A DNA stretch of 64,000 nucleotides, taken from NCBI GenBank assembly GCA_046483505.1, contig JAWODB010000123.1:1-64000 (forward strand), read 5' to 3'. Numbering within the stretch: the first letter of the stretch is position 1; each line of letters starts with the position of its first letter. Of this stretch, positions 8,929 to 17,329 are shown one piece after another. Under the pieces are notes generated by a model. It was not told the origin of the DNA. It saw only the letters and a list, made by a program, of their open reading frames with translations, and did not search any database. A program made the translations under genes and the position numbers. The stretch is from BS750m-G62 sp046483505 (lineage in GTDB: Bacteria > Planctomycetota > Phycisphaerae > FEN-1346).

Positions 8929-9519
8929 TCACGGTGTCGTCTCGTCCGTCTCATTGCCCGCCGGCGCCGCCCCGGCGGGGGGCTCCCCGAAAAACGAGCG
9001 GGTCTGTTCGGGCGTCCTGTCCATGGGGCCGGGCGTCAGCATCGGCGCCGCCTCGATCCCGTCGGCCTCCATCATGGCCACGATGCGCTGAAGCGACGAC
9101 AGGATCTGCGTCTGCTGCCAGTCCGGCAGCCCTGCGAACGCCTCCAGAAAGTTCTCGTGCAGCAGCGGCGGCGACTGGCCCAGCGCGTCCCGGCCGTCCT
9201 CGGTCAGCCAGACGTGGACCTTCCGCTTGTCGGCCTCGCCGCGGCGGCGTTCGATCAGACCCCGCCGCTGAAGCCGGTCCAGGATGCCCGTCACGGTGGC
9301 CTGGCTCAGGTGGACGGCCCGGGTCAACTCGCCGATGCTGCGGCCGCCGTCGGCGCCCAGTTCCTTGAGGACGGCCAGTTGCGGCACGGTCAGGCCGTAG
9401 CGGCTGGCGAGCGAGTGTGAATGCAGTTCAATCGCCCGGCTGATGCGGCGCAGGGCCTGCATCACCGCCTCGGCAACGGCGAAACCGGACGCTCTCTGCT
9501 CGGTGGCACCTGAGGTCAT
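8929..9519 (-). CDS. MarR-family transcriptional regulator
   Basis: 196 residues. The winged helix-turn-helix spans about 42-115: YGLTVPQLAVLKELG, then GRSIGELTRAVHLSQATVTGILDRLQRRGLIERR (recognition helix) and the wing RRGEADKRKVHVWLTEDG. N- and C-terminal helices would form the dimer. About 50 extra residues follow the core (rich in Pro, Ala, Glu), longer than most MarR proteins. A near-consensus -10 box sits only 8 bases before the ATG, so the message appears to begin at or next to the start codon. The gene heads the two MttB genes and probably controls them in response to a small molecule. Confidence 0.9.
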   Translation of the reverse strand: MTSGATEQRASGFAVAEAVMQALRRISRAIELHSHSLASRYGLTVPQLAVLKELGADGGRSIGELTRAVHLSQATVTGILDRLQRRGLIERRRGEADKRKVHVWLTEDGRDALGQSPPLLHENFLEAFAGLPDWQQTQILSSLQRIVAMMEADGIEAAPMLTPGPMDRTPEQTRSFFGEPPAGAAPAGNETDETTP

Positions 9520-9527
9520 AGACCCGG

Positions 9528-9533
9528 ATTATA
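9528..9533 (-). promoter_or_regulatory. -10 box for a nearly leaderless marR transcript
   Basis: TATAAT on the minus strand (9533 to 9528), perfect to consensus in a very GC-rich neighbourhood. Transcription would start about 7 bases on, at 9520-9522, while the ATG begins at 9519. No strong -35 is visible (best candidates TGGAAA or GTGGAA at 16-17 bp). A MarR operator could overlap here. Confidence 0.6.
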
Positions 9534-9694
9534 TCGGATGCGAAAGGAATTTCCACTGAAAAATCCTCCGCGCCGGCACGTCGGCGTGAGAAACCGCTCC
9601 CTGGGCGCGTCCAGGCCGGTTTCGGGCATAATGCGGGCTAAGACGGTGTTTCGGATGCGTTAAAACTTGGGCGGCCGAAGACGCCACCCCTGGG

Positions 9695-11137
9695 CTAGGC
9701 CGAGGCCGCAGACTGCTTCTCCCGGCGCGCGCGGGCCGCCTCGCGCTCCGCGGGCAGGGGCGGCAGGTGCGGCACGTGGTCCGCCCACGCCCGGGCCGTC
9801 GCGTCGATGTGGCGGGCAATCCGGCCGTCGAGGTAGCCGTCGGCCATGTTCTTGGCCGGCCGGCACTCCGGCTGCCGGGCCACGCGCCGGAACGCCTCGG
9901 GATGGTCCACGAGCAGGCACGGGCGGGCGCGGTCCGTAATCTTCTTCTGCTCCTCACGGAAGCCGACGAACACCGGATGCCGCTGCACGAAATCGTTCAG
10001 GCTGGCGTAGTCGCTCCGCCCGTCGATGATGTCGAAGATGTTGCCGCAGGCCACCGGCGAGAAGACGCACGGGCTGATGTCTCCGTTCGCGTAGATATGG
10101 AAATAATATTTCCCGCCGGCGATGCAGCCGCCGACCAGGGGTCCGTCGTTCCAGAAGTCGCCGAGGAAGATGGGCCGGTCCTCCTCGCGCCAGCGGTAGA
10201 TCGTCTCGCGCAGCAGGGCCCGCTGTTCGGGAGTGACCATGAGGTCGACGCGCGGCGAGCGGCCGATCGGCATCATCAGGAAGAACCAGCCGAACATGTC
10301 GCCCTCGTCGATGCGCATCTCGATGAAGCCGTCGGAGCAGATCGATTCGCAGTTCTCACGCGTGACCGTGGCGGAGAATCCACACATGACGCCGCGCTCG
10401 GCGAGCAGCCGGCGGGCCCGGCGATCCTTGTCGTAGATGCCGCGGCCGCGACGGGCGTCCGTCTCGTGCTCGAACCCTTCCACACTGATGGCCGGGAAGA
10501 CGTTGCCGACCCGCGCCAGGCGGTCGGCGATGTCCTCGTCGATGAGCGTCCCGTTCGTGTAGACGAGAAAGCCGCGGTCGGGGAACCGCTCGGCCAGGCG
10601 CGTGAGGGTGCGGTCGGCCTTCTCGCGGAGGAACGGTTCGCCGCCCGAGATCGTCACGAGCGTCACGCCCATGTCGATGACCTGCTCGACGATGCTCTCC
10701 ATCTGCTCGTACGGGATGTCGCACCCGTCGCGCGTGCTCTTGGCGTAGCAGCCGGGGCAGTTGAGGTTGCAGCGGTCGGTGGGCTCGATGACGACGGTGC
10801 AGGGGGTGGCGGCGCCTTCGGTGTACGCCTCGGTCCGGCGATAGACGTCCAGGCTCCATGCGGCGATGAACCGGAGGATGGCCCGCGCCGCCACCGGCCG
10901 CTCCCGGAGCAGGCGGTCGAGGAACGACTGCAGATGCCGGGCGAACCACCGGTCGTGCATCAGTTTCTCGTGGTCGTCCTCGCATTCGGTGTGCGACTCG
11001 TCCAGGCGTTCCAGGAGCCGGTTCAGGAAGAAGTCGCGGACGGGCGGCACCTGGAGCCCCAGGTCCGCGCCCTTGACGGCCGCACTCATCGCCAGGTACG
11101 CCAACCGTTCGCGGAAGTTTCGGGACGTGACATCCAT
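9695..11137 (-). CDS. Radical SAM protein with SPASM-like C-terminus
   Basis: 480 residues. The [4Fe-4S] cluster motif C-NLN-C-PG-C is at Cys123, Cys127, Cys130, and SGGEP (SAM binding) at 164-168. An N-terminal helical extension of ~110 residues precedes the barrel. Further Cys residues after position 330 (in 'GGCIAGGKYYFHIYANGDISPCVFS') look like the auxiliary-cluster region of SPASM/Twitch proteins. I chose ATG 11137 because GGGGGAG then has six bases of spacing; the ATG six bases earlier has none. It follows the B12-binding radical SAM gene by 33 bp. Target unknown; such proteins modify peptides, lipids or cofactors. Confidence 0.87.
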   Translation of the reverse strand: MDVTSRNFRERLAYLAMSAAVKGADLGLQVPPVRDFFLNRLLERLDESHTECEDDHEKLMHDRWFARHLQSFLDRLLRERPVAARAILRFIAAWSLDVYRRTEAYTEGAATPCTVVIEPTDRCNLNCPGCYAKSTRDGCDIPYEQMESIVEQVIDMGVTLVTISGGEPFLREKADRTLTRLAERFPDRGFLVYTNGTLIDEDIADRLARVGNVFPAISVEGFEHETDARRGRGIYDKDRRARRLLAERGVMCGFSATVTRENCESICSDGFIEMRIDEGDMFGWFFLMMPIGRSPRVDLMVTPEQRALLRETIYRWREEDRPIFLGDFWNDGPLVGGCIAGGKYYFHIYANGDISPCVFSPVACGNIFDIIDGRSDYASLNDFVQRHPVFVGFREEQKKITDRARPCLLVDHPEAFRRVARQPECRPAKNMADGYLDGRIARHIDATARAWADHVPHLPPLPAEREAARARREKQSAASA

Positions 11138-11170
11138 CGCCATCTCCCCCTTGAAACTGGGCGTCACGGA

Positions 11171-12637
11171 TCAGGATTCAGCGGGCTGGAGCGTCCTCTC
11201 GCGGAAGGTCTCCAGGTACGCCGCCGTCTCCTCCTTCCATGCCTTGATGGTGTTGCGGGCGATTCGGGCGTTCTTCCAGAGCAGGGCGAGTTTGTCGCCC
11301 ATGCCGATCCTCTGCTCAAAGTACTTGCGCAGCCGATGCACGCTCACCCCGCTCCAGCGGTAGAACTGCCGGTGCGCATCGAGCAGCACCTGCTGGAGCC
11401 GCTCGATGCCCAGCCGCCCGTGATTGTACACGCAGTGCGTCCCGTCGTAGTAGTCCCAGTCGGCGGGGAACTGCGTGAAGGTCAGGTGCGGCCGGAACTG
11501 TTCCATCAGCGGCGTGCCGGGAAACGGCGTCAGCACGCTGATCTGGAGCGTCTCGAGGCGGCTCCGATGGGCGAAGCGGACGATCTGGTCGGCCGTCCGC
11601 TCCGTGTGCTGCGGCCCCAGGACAAACATCCCGTGAATCCAGAACCCGTTGTTGTGGAGGATGTGCGTGTCTTCCATCAGGCGCGTCGTCAGCGCCCCCT
11701 CGCCCTGGTACCCCTTGTGCCACTGCTTGGCCGTCTCGTCGTCGATGGTCTCGTAGCCGATGTAGAAGACGTCGCCGCCCGCGCGGCGCATGGCGCGGAG
11801 GAGTTCGTCGTCGCGGCGGCGGCGATGGCGGTCCTTCCAGTGGAAATCGACCCGCACCTGGGCGTTGAACCGCAGGTCCATCGGCCGGAGCCGCTCGAGC
11901 AGGTCGCGGCTCCAGGCCCGGTCCGTCGTGAAGTTGTCGTCGTAGAAGAACATCCGCTGGAAGCCGCGGGCGGCGTACTGCTGAATGTCGGCGTGGACCT
12001 TGTCCACCGACTGCCGCCGCACCCGCCGGCCGAACATCCGCGTCACGGTGCAGTACTCGCACCCGAACGGGCACCCGCGGGAGGTCATGACGGGCAGTTC
12101 GTAGTACTCGCGTCGGCGGCACTCGGCCAGCAGCGACTCGAACCCGTGCATGAGCCCGTGGTTGAGCGTCGGCAGCGTATCCAGATCTTCCACCGGGTCG
12201 CCGCGAACCACGCCCCGCCGGATGCGGCCGGCGGCGATGTCCTCGATGACCGACTCCGCCTCGCCCTGGACGACCACGTCGCCGTGCTGCCGGGCCTCCT
12301 CCGGGCGGAAGGTCGCGTGGACCCCGCCGAACGCCAGCGTCACGGCCGGGCACCGCTCACGGATGGCGTCGGCGATCTGGTACCCCCGGTTGGCCGTCGG
12401 CGTCATGATGCTGATGCCCACGACGTCGGCCTCGCAGAGGTCCTCCATGATCTCCGGGTCCTCCAGAACCGGCCCGGAGAGGTTCTCGTTGTAGACCGCC
12501 ACGTCGTAGCCGCGCTGCTCCAGCAGCGAGGCCAGCGTGATGGGGCCGAGCAGCGGCCACTTGCGAATCCAGGCATTGAACGGCCGTCCCGGCCGCCCGC
12601 TCGGCTCGATGAACCGGATCGTTCGCGTCTTCGACAT
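11171..12637 (-). CDS. B12-binding-domain radical SAM protein
   Basis: 488 residues. Residues 1-140 are a cobalamin-binding Rossmann fold of the radical SAM type (PLLGPITLASLLEQRGYDV, VVGISIMTPT, LAFGGVHAT). The radical SAM cluster motif is CPFGCEYC with Cys189, Cys193, Cys196. C-terminal segments such as QISVLTPFPGTPL match HpnJ/BchE-type class B proteins, which methylate unactivated carbons or rearrange rings. Start 12637 has an AAAGG site. It is first in the minus-strand run, with 314 bp of divergent intergenic DNA upstream. Reaction not predictable. Confidence 0.88.
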   Translation of the reverse strand: MSKTRTIRFIEPSGRPGRPFNAWIRKWPLLGPITLASLLEQRGYDVAVYNENLSGPVLEDPEIMEDLCEADVVGISIMTPTANRGYQIADAIRERCPAVTLAFGGVHATFRPEEARQHGDVVVQGEAESVIEDIAAGRIRRGVVRGDPVEDLDTLPTLNHGLMHGFESLLAECRRREYYELPVMTSRGCPFGCEYCTVTRMFGRRVRRQSVDKVHADIQQYAARGFQRMFFYDDNFTTDRAWSRDLLERLRPMDLRFNAQVRVDFHWKDRHRRRRDDELLRAMRRAGGDVFYIGYETIDDETAKQWHKGYQGEGALTTRLMEDTHILHNNGFWIHGMFVLGPQHTERTADQIVRFAHRSRLETLQISVLTPFPGTPLMEQFRPHLTFTQFPADWDYYDGTHCVYNHGRLGIERLQQVLLDAHRQFYRWSGVSVHRLRKYFEQRIGMGDKLALLWKNARIARNTIKAWKEETAAYLETFRERTLQPAES

Positions 12638-12951
12638 AGGCCTTTTCTTCCCTTCTCACAGACCCTGGACAGTGGAGGACCTGGCCATCCGCAGCGACCA
12701 CCGGCGCAACGTACCCTCCGGGCGCGCGCTGCCCGCTGCGTCCGATACGACGCACCCGCTACGCACGTACCATACCGCGCAGGCACAGGCCGATTCCACC
12801 CGAAACCAAGTTTCGCCCCCACACGCCGGGATACACGACGTGACGAGGGCAACCGTTGCAATGCGCGCGGGCCTGTGTTTCAATGGAGTCGGGCGGCCGG
12901 CTGCGCATGCGGTCCGGCCGGGAACGTGCGAACCCGAAAGGAGACACCCCG
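12638..12951. other. Divergent intergenic region between radical SAM and lipoprotein genes
   Basis: 314 bp. I see no gene and no recognisable riboswitch. A possible plus-strand promoter lies at 12856-12884; no clear minus-strand promoter could be picked out. Confidence 0.5.
12856..12884 (+). promoter_or_regulatory. Possible sigma70-type promoter for the 12952 lipoprotein gene
   Basis: TTGCAA at 12856-12861, 17-base spacer, TTCAAT at 12879-12884. The spacing is ideal; the -10 is a weak match. Confidence 0.35.
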
Positions 12952-14073
12952 ATGGCCTCGCCTGCCCCGCGTACCCGCCGTCCGGCCGGCTTCGCCGGCC
13001 CGATCCTCCTGGCGCTCGGCGTCCTGCTGGCCGGCTGCGGCGAAGGGCCGGCCCCCGAACCGCCCGAAGGCGCGGAGCCGGCCGACGCCGAGACCGACCT
13101 CCTCCAGCCCACCATCGCCGTCAAACTCCCGGAGAAATACAACACGCCGGACGGCATGGCCCTGGCGCCGGACGGCACCATCGTCCTCTCGTGCCCGAAC
13201 TTCAACGACCCCTCCCATCCCGCGGTGATGCTGCGGATCGACGAGAACGACCTGGTGAGCGAGATCATCGCCCTGCCCGTCCACCCCGAGACGAAACGCG
13301 TCGGGCCGCTCGGCGTGGCCATCGGGCCGGAAGGGCACCTGTACGTCGCCGACACCCAGGCCGACTGGGCCGAGACGCCGTCCTCCCGCCTCCTGCGCGT
13401 CGTCATGGAGAACGGCCAGGCCGTCCGCTGCGAGACGCTCGTCGAGGGGTTCGTCCAGTCCAACGCCGTCTCCATCCACGGCGGCCAGGTGTACGTGACG
13501 GAGACGAAACTGAAACCCGACGCCACGCCCCTCGTCAGCGGGGTGTACCGCTTCAAACTGGCGGACCTCGATCCGGCCAATCCCGTCCAACTGAAGCCCG
13601 CCGGCGCCGACCCGCACCTCGTGACGACCTGCGAGACGCAGAATCCCGACCGGCGCATCGGCGCCAACGGCATGGGCTTCGACGCCGACGGCAACCTCTA
13701 CTACTGCAACTTCGGCGACGCCGAGATCCTCAAAGTAACGTTTAACGCGAACGGCGAGGTCGCCTCGCAGACCGTCTTCGCGAAGGGCGGCGGCATGACG
13801 TCGACCGACGGCATCAAGGTCGACCCCGACACCGGCGACATCTACGTGGCCGACTTCGACGGCAACGCCGTCCACCGCGTCGACGGTGAGACCGGCGAGG
13901 TCACGACGCTGGCCAGGAACGGCAACACGACCGGCGCCGGTGGCGAACTCGATACGCCCAGCGAGGTGTGCCTCCGCGGTCGGCGGCTGTACGTCTCGAA
14001 CATCGATTTGCCGTTCCGCGATAACGAATACGACGCGCCTCACACGATCTCGGTCATCGAACTGCCGGAGTGA
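12952..14073 (+). CDS. SMP-30/NHL-type beta-propeller lipoprotein
   Basis: 373 residues. The N-terminus is a lipoprotein signal with lipobox LLAGC, Cys29 being the lipidated residue. The rest is a repeating beta-propeller: 'DGMALAPDGTIVLS', 'LGVAIGPEGHLYVAD', 'NGMGFDADGNLYYCN' and 'DGIKVDPDTGDIYVAD' are successive blades of the SMP-30/gluconolactonase/NHL type. Such proteins are lactonases or binding platforms on the cell surface or in the periplasm; which applies cannot be told. The ATG at 12952 is preceded by AAAGGAG at good distance; an alternative TTG 96 bases upstream would hide the signal peptide. Monocistronic, followed by three hairpins. Confidence 0.85.
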   Translation: MASPAPRTRRPAGFAGPILLALGVLLAGCGEGPAPEPPEGAEPADAETDLLQPTIAVKLPEKYNTPDGMALAPDGTIVLSCPNFNDPSHPAVMLRIDENDLVSEIIALPVHPETKRVGPLGVAIGPEGHLYVADTQADWAETPSSRLLRVVMENGQAVRCETLVEGFVQSNAVSIHGGQVYVTETKLKPDATPLVSGVYRFKLADLDPANPVQLKPAGADPHLVTTCETQNPDRRIGANGMGFDADGNLYYCNFGDAEILKVTFNANGEVASQTVFAKGGGMTSTDGIKVDPDTGDIYVADFDGNAVHRVDGETGEVTTLARNGNTTGAGGELDTPSEVCLRGRRLYVSNIDLPFRDNEYDAPHTISVIELPE

Positions 14074-14089
14074 ACTGACAACGAAATGG

Positions 14090-14221
14090 GCGCGGTGGGT
14101 CTCCGTACCCACCGCGCCGAACGAGAAAGCGAGTGCAGAAGCGAGAATCGCGCGGCGGGTGCGGAGACCCGCCGCGCCCGAGAGAAAATTCCCGCGCGGT
14201 GGGTCGCCCGACCCGCCGCGC
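14090..14221. repeat. Three successive REP-like hairpins
   Basis: Stems at 14090-14100/14107-14117 (GCGCGGTGGGT/ACCCACCGCGC), 14150-14160/14167-14177 (GCGCGGCGGGT/ACCCGCCGCGC) and 14194-14204/14211-14221 (GCGCGGTGGGT/ACCCGCCGCGC, G-T tolerated). They are spaced 60 and 44 bases apart and fill the gap between two plus-strand genes. Confidence 0.75.
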
Positions 14222-14240
14222 CCAACGCCTGGATCAGTCC

Positions 14241-17153
14241 ATGAAACGCGCCGAACAAGCCGCGTTGGCATGCGCCGTCCTGCTGCCCCTCCTCCTCCTG
14301 ACGGCGGCGGGCGCCGGGCACACGGCGCATGACGACGCCGCCGTCATCACGGTCAAGGGCGACAAGCCGCTCCATGCCTCGACGCTGCGCGAGGGCGGCC
14401 GCATCAGCACCAACCGCGCGTACACCTTCACCCGCGTTCCGGAGGCGCTGCGCGGCCTCGCCTCGACGGTCAACCAGCACAAGAACCCCGCCACCCTGAC
14501 GGTAACGGCCGAGACCGACGGGGCTGTGTACACCTGCTTCGGCGAGGGGGACGCCGGCGATGCGTCGTCTCAGCCCACGCCCGCCTCGCTGAACCTGGAC
14601 GGCGCGTGGGCCGAGGCCGGTCGTATGGTCGCCGTCGTGGGCGGCCGGGCGTACGGCTGGACCATCTATCGCACGCGGATGAAGGCCGGCCAGGTGCTCA
14701 CCGTCCCGCCGGGCAACCGGTGGGGGGCGGCCGTCCTGGCCCGCGAGATCCGCGGGCTGGACACGGTGGCGGCCCGTCCCGGCGAGGGGCCTCCCCTGCC
14801 GGCCGACCTGTCCGACGCCCACGCCGCCGAGCGGGAAGCGTGGGCGCGGCCGGACCTCGCCGACGAGGCCCGCCGTCGCTGGCACGAACTGGCGCGGCAA
14901 CTCGGCGACCGCACGTGGTTCAAGCGGATTGCGGGCCAGGCGTACCATCCGGCGGCGCTCGTTCGCGACGGCGACCGCGACCCCGTGGACGTCCTGCTCC
15001 GCCGCACGACCGCCCTGCTCCGCCGCCTGCGCGAGATGCCGGAGGCGCCGGACCTTTCGGAAGCCGCGGACGAACTCGCCGGCCTTCGACGGCGCGCCGC
15101 CAAGGTCGACCCGGCCAGGACCGCGGAACGCTACCGCCTGTTCCACGAGGCGATGCGCCTGAGGCGGCGCGTCGCCCTCGCCAATCCGCTGCTCGACGTC
15201 GACCGCATCCTGTTCGTCCAGCGGCACGACGCCGGCGGGCCGTTCCACATGTGCGACCAGTACTACGGGTGCAACGCCCGGCCGGGCGGCGGCCTGTTCG
15301 TCCTGGAGGACGCCTTCGGCGCCGAGCCGCACCTGCGCAACCTCCTGGCCGACGCCGCCGTCGAAAACGGCCGCCTGGAGGGCCGGCGGCTGGAGGGCGG
15401 CTCGTTCCTTTCCCCCGAACTCTCGTTCGACGGCCGGACCGTCTATTTCGCCTGGACCCAGGCCCAGGCCAAAAAGACCTATACGTGGACACCCGAGTGC
15501 TGCTACCACGTCTTCAAGGTGAACGCAGACGGGACCGGCCTGCGGCAACTCACCGACGGGCCGTGGGACGACTTCGACCCGTGCGTCCTGCCGTCCGGGC
15601 GCGTCGCCTTCATCAGCCTCCGCCGCGGCGGGTATCTGCGGTGCGGCCGGCACTGCCCCACCTACACCCTGCACTCGATGGAGCCGGACGGCTCGGACAT
15701 CGTCCCGCTCTCCTACCACGAGACGCACGAGTGGCACCCCAGCGTCGATCGCTTCGGCCGCATCGTCTACACGCGGTGGGACTACGTGGACCGCGACACG
15801 AACGTGGCCCATCATATCTGGACGTGTTATCCCGACGGCCGCGACCCCAGGTCGATGCACGGCAACTACCCGCTGGAGCGCGGCAGCCGGCCGTGGATGG
15901 AGATGACCATCCGGGCCGTGCCCGGCTCGCTCCGGTACATCGCCACGACGGGGGCCCACCACGGGCACGCGTTCGGGTCGCTCGTGCTGATCGACCAGTC
16001 GTACGAGGACGACCGCGCGATGTCGCAACTCTCGCGGCTGACGCCGGAGGTCCGTTTCCCGGAGGCCGAGGGCGACATCCGCCGGCACATGATCTTCGCC
16101 ACCCCGTGGCCCCTCGCCGAGGACTTCTGGCTCTCGGCCTACGACCCGGCGGCGAAGCGGCACGGCCTTTACCTGGCCGATGCGTTCGGCAACCGGACGC
16201 TTCTGTACCGCGATGCGTCGATTCCTTCCCTGAGCCCGATCCCGCTGGGCGCGCGGCCCCGGCCGCCCGTCATCCCGACCGAGACGACGCAGACGGTGCG
16301 GGGCCGGCGGAAGTTCGGCGAGCGCCGCGCCACCGTCGCCGTCATGGACATGTACGACAGCGATTTCCAGTGGCCGGAAGGTGCCAAGGTCGACCGCCTC
16401 CGCATCGTCCAACTGCTCCCCAAGAGCACGCCCCCGCCGGACAAGCCGCGCATCGGCGTCGCCCGCCAGTCCAGCGCCCGGGCGTCGCTCGGCACCGTGC
16501 CGGTCGAGGCGGACGGCAGCGTCCACTTCGAGGCCCCCGTGGGCGTGCCCATCTACTTCCAGGCGCTGGACGAGCGGGGCATGGCCATCCAGTCGATGCG
16601 GTCCGTCACGTACGTGCACCCCGGCGAGCGACTCGTCTGCCAGGGCTGCCACGAGCCGAAACGGCGGCAGCGTCGGCCCGGCGGCCGCCTGCCCGTCGCG
16701 CTCAGGCGGGCGCCCTCCCCCATCCGGCCCGACCCGGACGGCGCCGACCCGTTCAACTACGTCCGCCTCGTCCAGCCCGTCCTCGATACGCACTGCGTGG
16801 CGTGCCACAAGGAGAAGAAGGCGGTGGACCTCACGGGCGAGCCCGGCGGCAAGTACGGGTGGACCCGTTCCTACGCCAACCTCGCGGAGGCGTTCGGGTT
16901 CTACTTCCACGTCTACAACGGCTCGATCAAGGCGGGCGTGCACGGCGGGAGCCGGACCGTGCCCGGCAAGTTCGGGGCGCGGGCGTCGCGGCTGCTCGAG
17001 TACCTCGGTCCGGCCCATTACGGCGTGGACCTGCCGCCGGAGGCCTTCCGGCGCGTCGCCCTGTGGCTGGACCTGAACAGCGAGTTCTACGGCGCGTACG
17101 AGCAAACGGACGAGCAGGCGCGGGGCCAGGTGGTCGAGCCGAGCCTGGAGTGA
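14241..17153 (+). CDS. HzsA-related exported protein with propeller and two CXXCH motifs
   Basis: 970 residues. Signal peptide about 1-25 (MKRAEQAALACAVLLPLLLL). The middle (roughly 330-560) has TolB/PD40-type propeller blades such as GTGLRQLTDGPWDDFDPCVLP and RFGRIVYTRWDYVDRD. The C-terminal third has haem-type motifs CQGCH at 800-804 and CVACH at 852-856, within a segment like the middle/C-terminal part of the hydrazine synthase alpha subunit. Family knowledge: HzsA-related proteins are abundant in Planctomycetota that are not anammox bacteria, and their role is unknown. Start 14241 is chosen for the signal peptide; the ribosome site is weak. A paralogue with three CXXCH motifs is at 43967-46789. 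Hydrazine synthesis itself is not implied: no HzsB/C partner is here. Confidence 0.82.
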   Translation: MKRAEQAALACAVLLPLLLLTAAGAGHTAHDDAAVITVKGDKPLHASTLREGGRISTNRAYTFTRVPEALRGLASTVNQHKNPATLTVTAETDGAVYTCFGEGDAGDASSQPTPASLNLDGAWAEAGRMVAVVGGRAYGWTIYRTRMKAGQVLTVPPGNRWGAAVLAREIRGLDTVAARPGEGPPLPADLSDAHAAEREAWARPDLADEARRRWHELARQLGDRTWFKRIAGQAYHPAALVRDGDRDPVDVLLRRTTALLRRLREMPEAPDLSEAADELAGLRRRAAKVDPARTAERYRLFHEAMRLRRRVALANPLLDVDRILFVQRHDAGGPFHMCDQYYGCNARPGGGLFVLEDAFGAEPHLRNLLADAAVENGRLEGRRLEGGSFLSPELSFDGRTVYFAWTQAQAKKTYTWTPECCYHVFKVNADGTGLRQLTDGPWDDFDPCVLPSGRVAFISLRRGGYLRCGRHCPTYTLHSMEPDGSDIVPLSYHETHEWHPSVDRFGRIVYTRWDYVDRDTNVAHHIWTCYPDGRDPRSMHGNYPLERGSRPWMEMTIRAVPGSLRYIATTGAHHGHAFGSLVLIDQSYEDDRAMSQLSRLTPEVRFPEAEGDIRRHMIFATPWPLAEDFWLSAYDPAAKRHGLYLADAFGNRTLLYRDASIPSLSPIPLGARPRPPVIPTETTQTVRGRRKFGERRATVAVMDMYDSDFQWPEGAKVDRLRIVQLLPKSTPPPDKPRIGVARQSSARASLGTVPVEADGSVHFEAPVGVPIYFQALDERGMAIQSMRSVTYVHPGERLVCQGCHEPKRRQRRPGGRLPVALRRAPSPIRPDPDGADPFNYVRLVQPVLDTHCVACHKEKKAVDLTGEPGGKYGWTRSYANLAEAFGFYFHVYNGSIKAGVHGGSRTVPGKFGARASRLLEYLGPAHYGVDLPPEAFRRVALWLDLNSEFYGAYEQTDEQARGQVVEPSLE

Positions 17154-17170
17154 GTCGCTGCGCTCCTCAC

Positions 17171-17318
17171 GCGGCAAGCCTCAAGCCGCAGGCTCCAAGC
17201 CAAAGACGGCGCCGTTCGAGCCGGCCGCGGAAGTGGCCGGTCATCTCCATCCGCATGGTACGCATCGCGCCGCCATCGTCGTTGTTCGGCTTGCGGCTTG
17301 CGGCTTGAGGCTTGCCGC
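17171..17318. repeat. Element bounded by a perfect 20-bp inverted repeat
   Basis: The 20 bases at 17171-17190 are the exact reverse complement of 17299-17318. The 148-bp element sits between two convergent genes. Its arms are built of the CTTGNGGCTTG/CAAGCCNCAAG theme seen again at 48290-48480. It may fold into a long hairpin that ends transcription from both sides. Confidence 0.7.
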
Positions 17319-17329
17319 TGGCAGCCGCC

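Noticed and set aside
12638..12951. Cobalamin riboswitch before the B12-binding radical SAM gene
   Set aside because: No B12-box-like sequence or fitting stem arrangement was found on the minus strand.
9767..13228. 1153-codon plus-strand frame opposite the radical SAM genes
   Set aside because: Same shadow effect; it runs across three real genes and their gaps without a sensible start.
14241..17153. Hydrazine synthase and an anammox lifestyle
   Set aside because: Only HzsA-related proteins are present; the other subunits, hydrazine dehydrogenase and multi-haem clusters are absent, and the family is widespread in other planctomycetes.
14040..17177. 1045-codon minus-strand frame opposite the HzsA-related gene
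   Set aside because: No domain, low-complexity Arg/Val/Gly; the plus strand has a signal peptide and CXXCH motifs.
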